Notes under the pieces: generated by a model
Database searches by the model: none
Told to the model about the DNA's origin: nothing
The model's input: only the letters and a program-made list of their open reading frames with translations
Program-made: the position numbers and the translations under genes
Assembly (NCBI RefSeq): GCF_001509585.1
Contig: NZ_LNCI01000002.1
Coordinates: 310,001-374,000 of the forward strand
Direction of reading: 5' to 3'
DNA length: 64,000 bases
Origin: Tropicimonas marinistellae
Lineage (GTDB): Bacteria; Pseudomonadota; Alphaproteobacteria; Rhodobacterales; Rhodobacteraceae
In this document: positions 62,036-64,000 of the stretch, piece by piece
Layout of the letters: each line of letters starts with the position of its first letter
How positions within the stretch are numbered: the first letter of the stretch is position 1

Positions 62036-64000
62036 ATGCCGAAAGATTCGCCCCAGGTCGTCGATATTCAAGCCAAGGCCGGCCTGAACCCCGAGAACTT
62101 CGCCCTTGCCAATTGTATTCGCGCATTGTCGATCGACGGGGTCGAAGCCGCCAATTCGGGCCACCCGGGTGCACCGATGGGCATGGCCGATGCCGCCACG
62201 GTGCTGTTCCGCAACCACCTGAAATTCGATGCCTCCGCACCGGACTGGCCGGATCGCGACCGCGTTGTGCTGTCGAACGGCCATGCCTCGATGATGCTCT
62301 ATTCCCTGCTGCATCTGACCGGCTACGAGGACATGTCCATCGAGCAGGTTCGGAACTTCCGCCAACTCGGCTCTAAAACCGCCGGCCACCCGGAATATGG
62401 CCATGCCAAGGGGATCGAGACCACGACCGGCCCACTTGGCCAGGGGCTCGGCAATGCGGTCGGCATGGCGCTGGCCGAACGCGCGCTAGCCGGTGAATTT
62501 GGCGCGGATCTGGTCGATCACCACACCTATGTCTTCCTCGGCGATGGCTGCCTTCAGGAAGGGATCGGGCAGGAAGCGATCTCGCTGGCCGGCCATCTCG
62601 GCCTCGGCAAGCTGATCCTGCTTTATGATGACAATGGCATCACCATCGACGGGCCGACCTCGGTCTCCTTCTCCGAAGATATTCCCGGCCGTTTCACCGC
62701 CTGCGGCTGGCATGTGCAGAGCTGCGATGGCCATGACGCCAATGCGCTCGATGCCGCCATCGCAGCGGCCAAGGCCGAGACCGGTCAGCCCTCGCTGATC
62801 GCGATGAAGACGGTGATCGGCTTTGGCGCCCCGAACAAAGGCGGTACCGAAGGTTGTCACGGCTCACCTTTGGGCGCGGCCGAAGCCGCCGCTGCCAAGG
62901 AAGCCCTGGGCTGGACCGCGGCAGCTTTCGAGATCCCCGAGGATCTGGCCAAGGCCTGGCGCGAGATCGGCAGCCGCGGCGCCTTTGTGCGCGCCGAGTG
63001 GGAAAGCCGCCTCGCCGCCGCGGACCCGGCCAAGCGCGCCGAGTTCGACCGGCGCATGGCGCGCGCGCTGCCGGCGGCTTTCGACACCGCCGTCACCGAA
63101 GCCCGCGCCGCGCTCTTTGAAGCGCCGCAGAAAGTGGCCACCCGCAAGGCCAGCCAGATGGCGCTGGAAGCCCTCGCCCCCGCGCTGCCGGAGCTGATCG
63201 GCGGCTCGGCGGACCTGACGGGCTCGAACCTCACCCGCGTCGAGGCGGTGGACAGCCAGTATAGCCGCGAAACCCCGGGCCGCTACGTTGGCTACGGCGT
63301 GCGGGAATTCGCCATGGGCGCCGCGATGAACGGCATGTTCGCTCATGGCGGGCTGATCCCTTATGGCGGCACTTTCATGGTGTTCTCGGATTATGTCCGC
63401 AACGCGATCCGCCTCTCGGCGTTGATGGAGCTTGGCACGATCTATGTCATGACCCATGATTCCATTGGGCTCGGCGAGGACGGCCCGACCCACCAGCCGG
63501 TCGAGCATATGGCCGCGCTGCGGGCGATGCCGAACCTGTTGGCCTTCCGCCCCGCCGATGCGATGGAAACGCTGGAATGCTGGGAGATCGCGCTGCGGTC
63601 GAAGAACCGGCCCTCGCTGCTGGCGCTTTCCCGCCAGGGCGTGCCGCAATTGCGGGTGGACGCCGGCGCGGAGAACCTCTCGGCGCGCGGTGCCTACGTC
63701 ATCAAGAGCTTCGGCGAGGGGCGCGACGTGACGCTGCTCGCCACCGGTACCGAGGTGAGCCTCGCGGTGGAGGCAGCCGAAAAATTGGCCGCAGACGGGC
63801 TCGGCGCTGCCGTGGTCTCGATGCCGAGCTGGGAGCTCTTCGAGGAGCAGGACGCAGCCTATCGCGCCGAAGTGCTGGGCGACGCCCCGCGCGTGGCCGT
63901 GGAAGCCGCCGGCAAGTTCGGCTGGACCCGCTATGTCGCCAGCGAGGCGGATGTGATCGGCATGGAGACGTTTGGCGCTTCGGGGCCCGGCCCGGAACTC
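62036..64000 (+). CDS. tkt: Transketolase (3' end outside window)
   Basis: 655 codons are open to the window edge with no stop. Motifs are clear: [20 protein letters not shown] at the start, the ThDP motif from [14 protein letters not shown] to DDNGITIDG, and in the second domain [19 protein letters not shown] with [19 protein letters not shown]. Full-length enzymes have about 665-675 residues, so almost all is present. Start ATG 62036 has GGAGG about 9 bp upstream. Transketolase uses erythrose 4-phosphate, the end product of the divergent erythritol-type operon, and shares its probable regulatory region. Confidence 0.95.
   Translation, partial: MPKDSPQVVDIQAKAGLNPENFALANCIRALSIDGVEAANSGHPGAPMGMADAATVLFRNHLKFDASAPDWPDRDRVVLSNGHASMMLYSLLHLTGYEDMSIEQVRNFRQLGSKTAGHPEYGHAKGIETTTGPLGQGLGNAVGMALAERALAGEFGADLVDHHTYVFLGDGCLQEGIGQEAISLAGHLGLGKLILLYDDNGITIDGPTSVSFSEDIPGRFTACGWHVQSCDGHDANALDAAIAAAKAETGQPSLIAMKTVIGFGAPNKGGTEGCHGSPLGAAEAAAAKEALGWTAAAFEIPEDLAKAWREIGSRGAFVRAEWESRLAAADPAKRAEFDRRMARALPAAFDTAVTEARAALFEAPQKVATRKASQMALEALAPALPELIGGSADLTGSNLTRVEAVDSQYSRETPGRYVGYGVREFAMGAAMNGMFAHGGLIPYGGTFMVFSDYVRNAIRLSALMELGTIYVMTHDSIGLGEDGPTHQPVEHMAALRAMPNLLAFRPADAMETLECWEIALRSKNRPSLLALSRQGVPQLRVDAGAENLSARGAYVIKSFGEGRDVTLLATGTEVSLAVEAAEKLAADGLGAAVVSMPSWELFEEQDAAYRAEVLGDAPRVAVEAAGKFGWTRYVASEADVIGMETFGASGPGPEL

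Noticed and set aside
1-64000. CRISPR arrays, tRNA and rRNA genes, phage or conjugation modules
   Set aside because: No regularly spaced repeats, no tRNA-like cloverleaf or rRNA sequence, and no phage or transfer proteins were seen on reading both strands.

Overview
The window reads as about 64 kb of chromosome (or a large replicon) from a GC-rich alphaproteobacterium, most likely a roseobacter-type Rhodobacteraceae. This is inferred from the many TRAP and TAXI solute-binding-protein transporters, the catabolic gene types and the codon bias. No rRNA, tRNA, CRISPR array, phage module or replication origin was seen. Almost every gene belongs to uptake and breakdown of organic substrates, arranged as discrete operons each with its own regulator.

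Left part (1-16 kb). A truncated cytochrome P450 is followed by paaZ and paaX (phenylacetate ring cleavage and its repressor). A decayed IS6-family transposase (about 3.87-4.26 kb) precedes a TetR gene divergent from a nine-gene operon: shikimate/quinate-type dehydrogenase, DctP-Q-M TRAP transporter, HMG-CoA-lyase-like enzyme, sugar-phosphate isomerase/epimerase-like enzyme, CoA-acylating aldehyde dehydrogenase, ThDP-dependent enzyme, and a 3-dehydroshikimate dehydratase/HPPD-like fusion (QsuB/QuiC1 type). The first and last genes fit shikimate/quinate to protocatechuate. The four genes between them do not belong to that textbook route and suggest an undescribed C-C-cleaving branch.

16-25 kb. 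A second decayed IS6-family transposase (16.17-16.79 kb) precedes an ABC sugar importer with a cytoplasmic GH78 alpha-L-rhamnosidase and a divergent LacI regulator with a perfect 14-bp palindrome between them. A third IS6 relic (24.52-24.75 kb) follows directly. The three relics point the same way, so both catabolic cassettes are bracketed by directly oriented IS6 remnants.

25-36.5 kb. An MFS transporter, an MscS-type channel and an orphan TAXI binding protein lie beside a leftward aminotransferase / glutamate-synthase-like / carboxymuconolactone-decarboxylase-like / gabD operon, then gabT with a clear terminator, controlled by a divergent XRE-cupin (PuuR-like) regulator. This looks like GABA/polyamine or related amine catabolism.

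36.6-47.3 kb. A seven-gene rightward operon holds a TAXI binding protein, a fused 4TM-12TM TRAP permease, UspA, a nitrilase-superfamily amidohydrolase, a large Orn/Lys/Arg decarboxylase-type PLP enzyme, an ATP-grasp ligase and a C45-type N-terminal-nucleophile hydrolase. No pathway I know uses this set; together with the neighbouring amine genes it is the best candidate for a new system.

47.8-55.6 kb. A LysM/DUF3300 secreted protein with an Asp/Arg repeat and a DUF2950 protein are followed by a compact PTS: an EIIA-HPr-EI fusion and an EIIC-IIB-IIB permease with an unusual insertion.

56.5-64 kb. A leftward erythritol-type operon (DeoR regulator, TpiA-like and RpiB-like isomerases, FGGY kinase, GlpD-like dehydrogenase) is divergent from a transketolase that runs off the right edge. 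The isomerases would deliver erythrose 4-phosphate and the transketolase would consume it.
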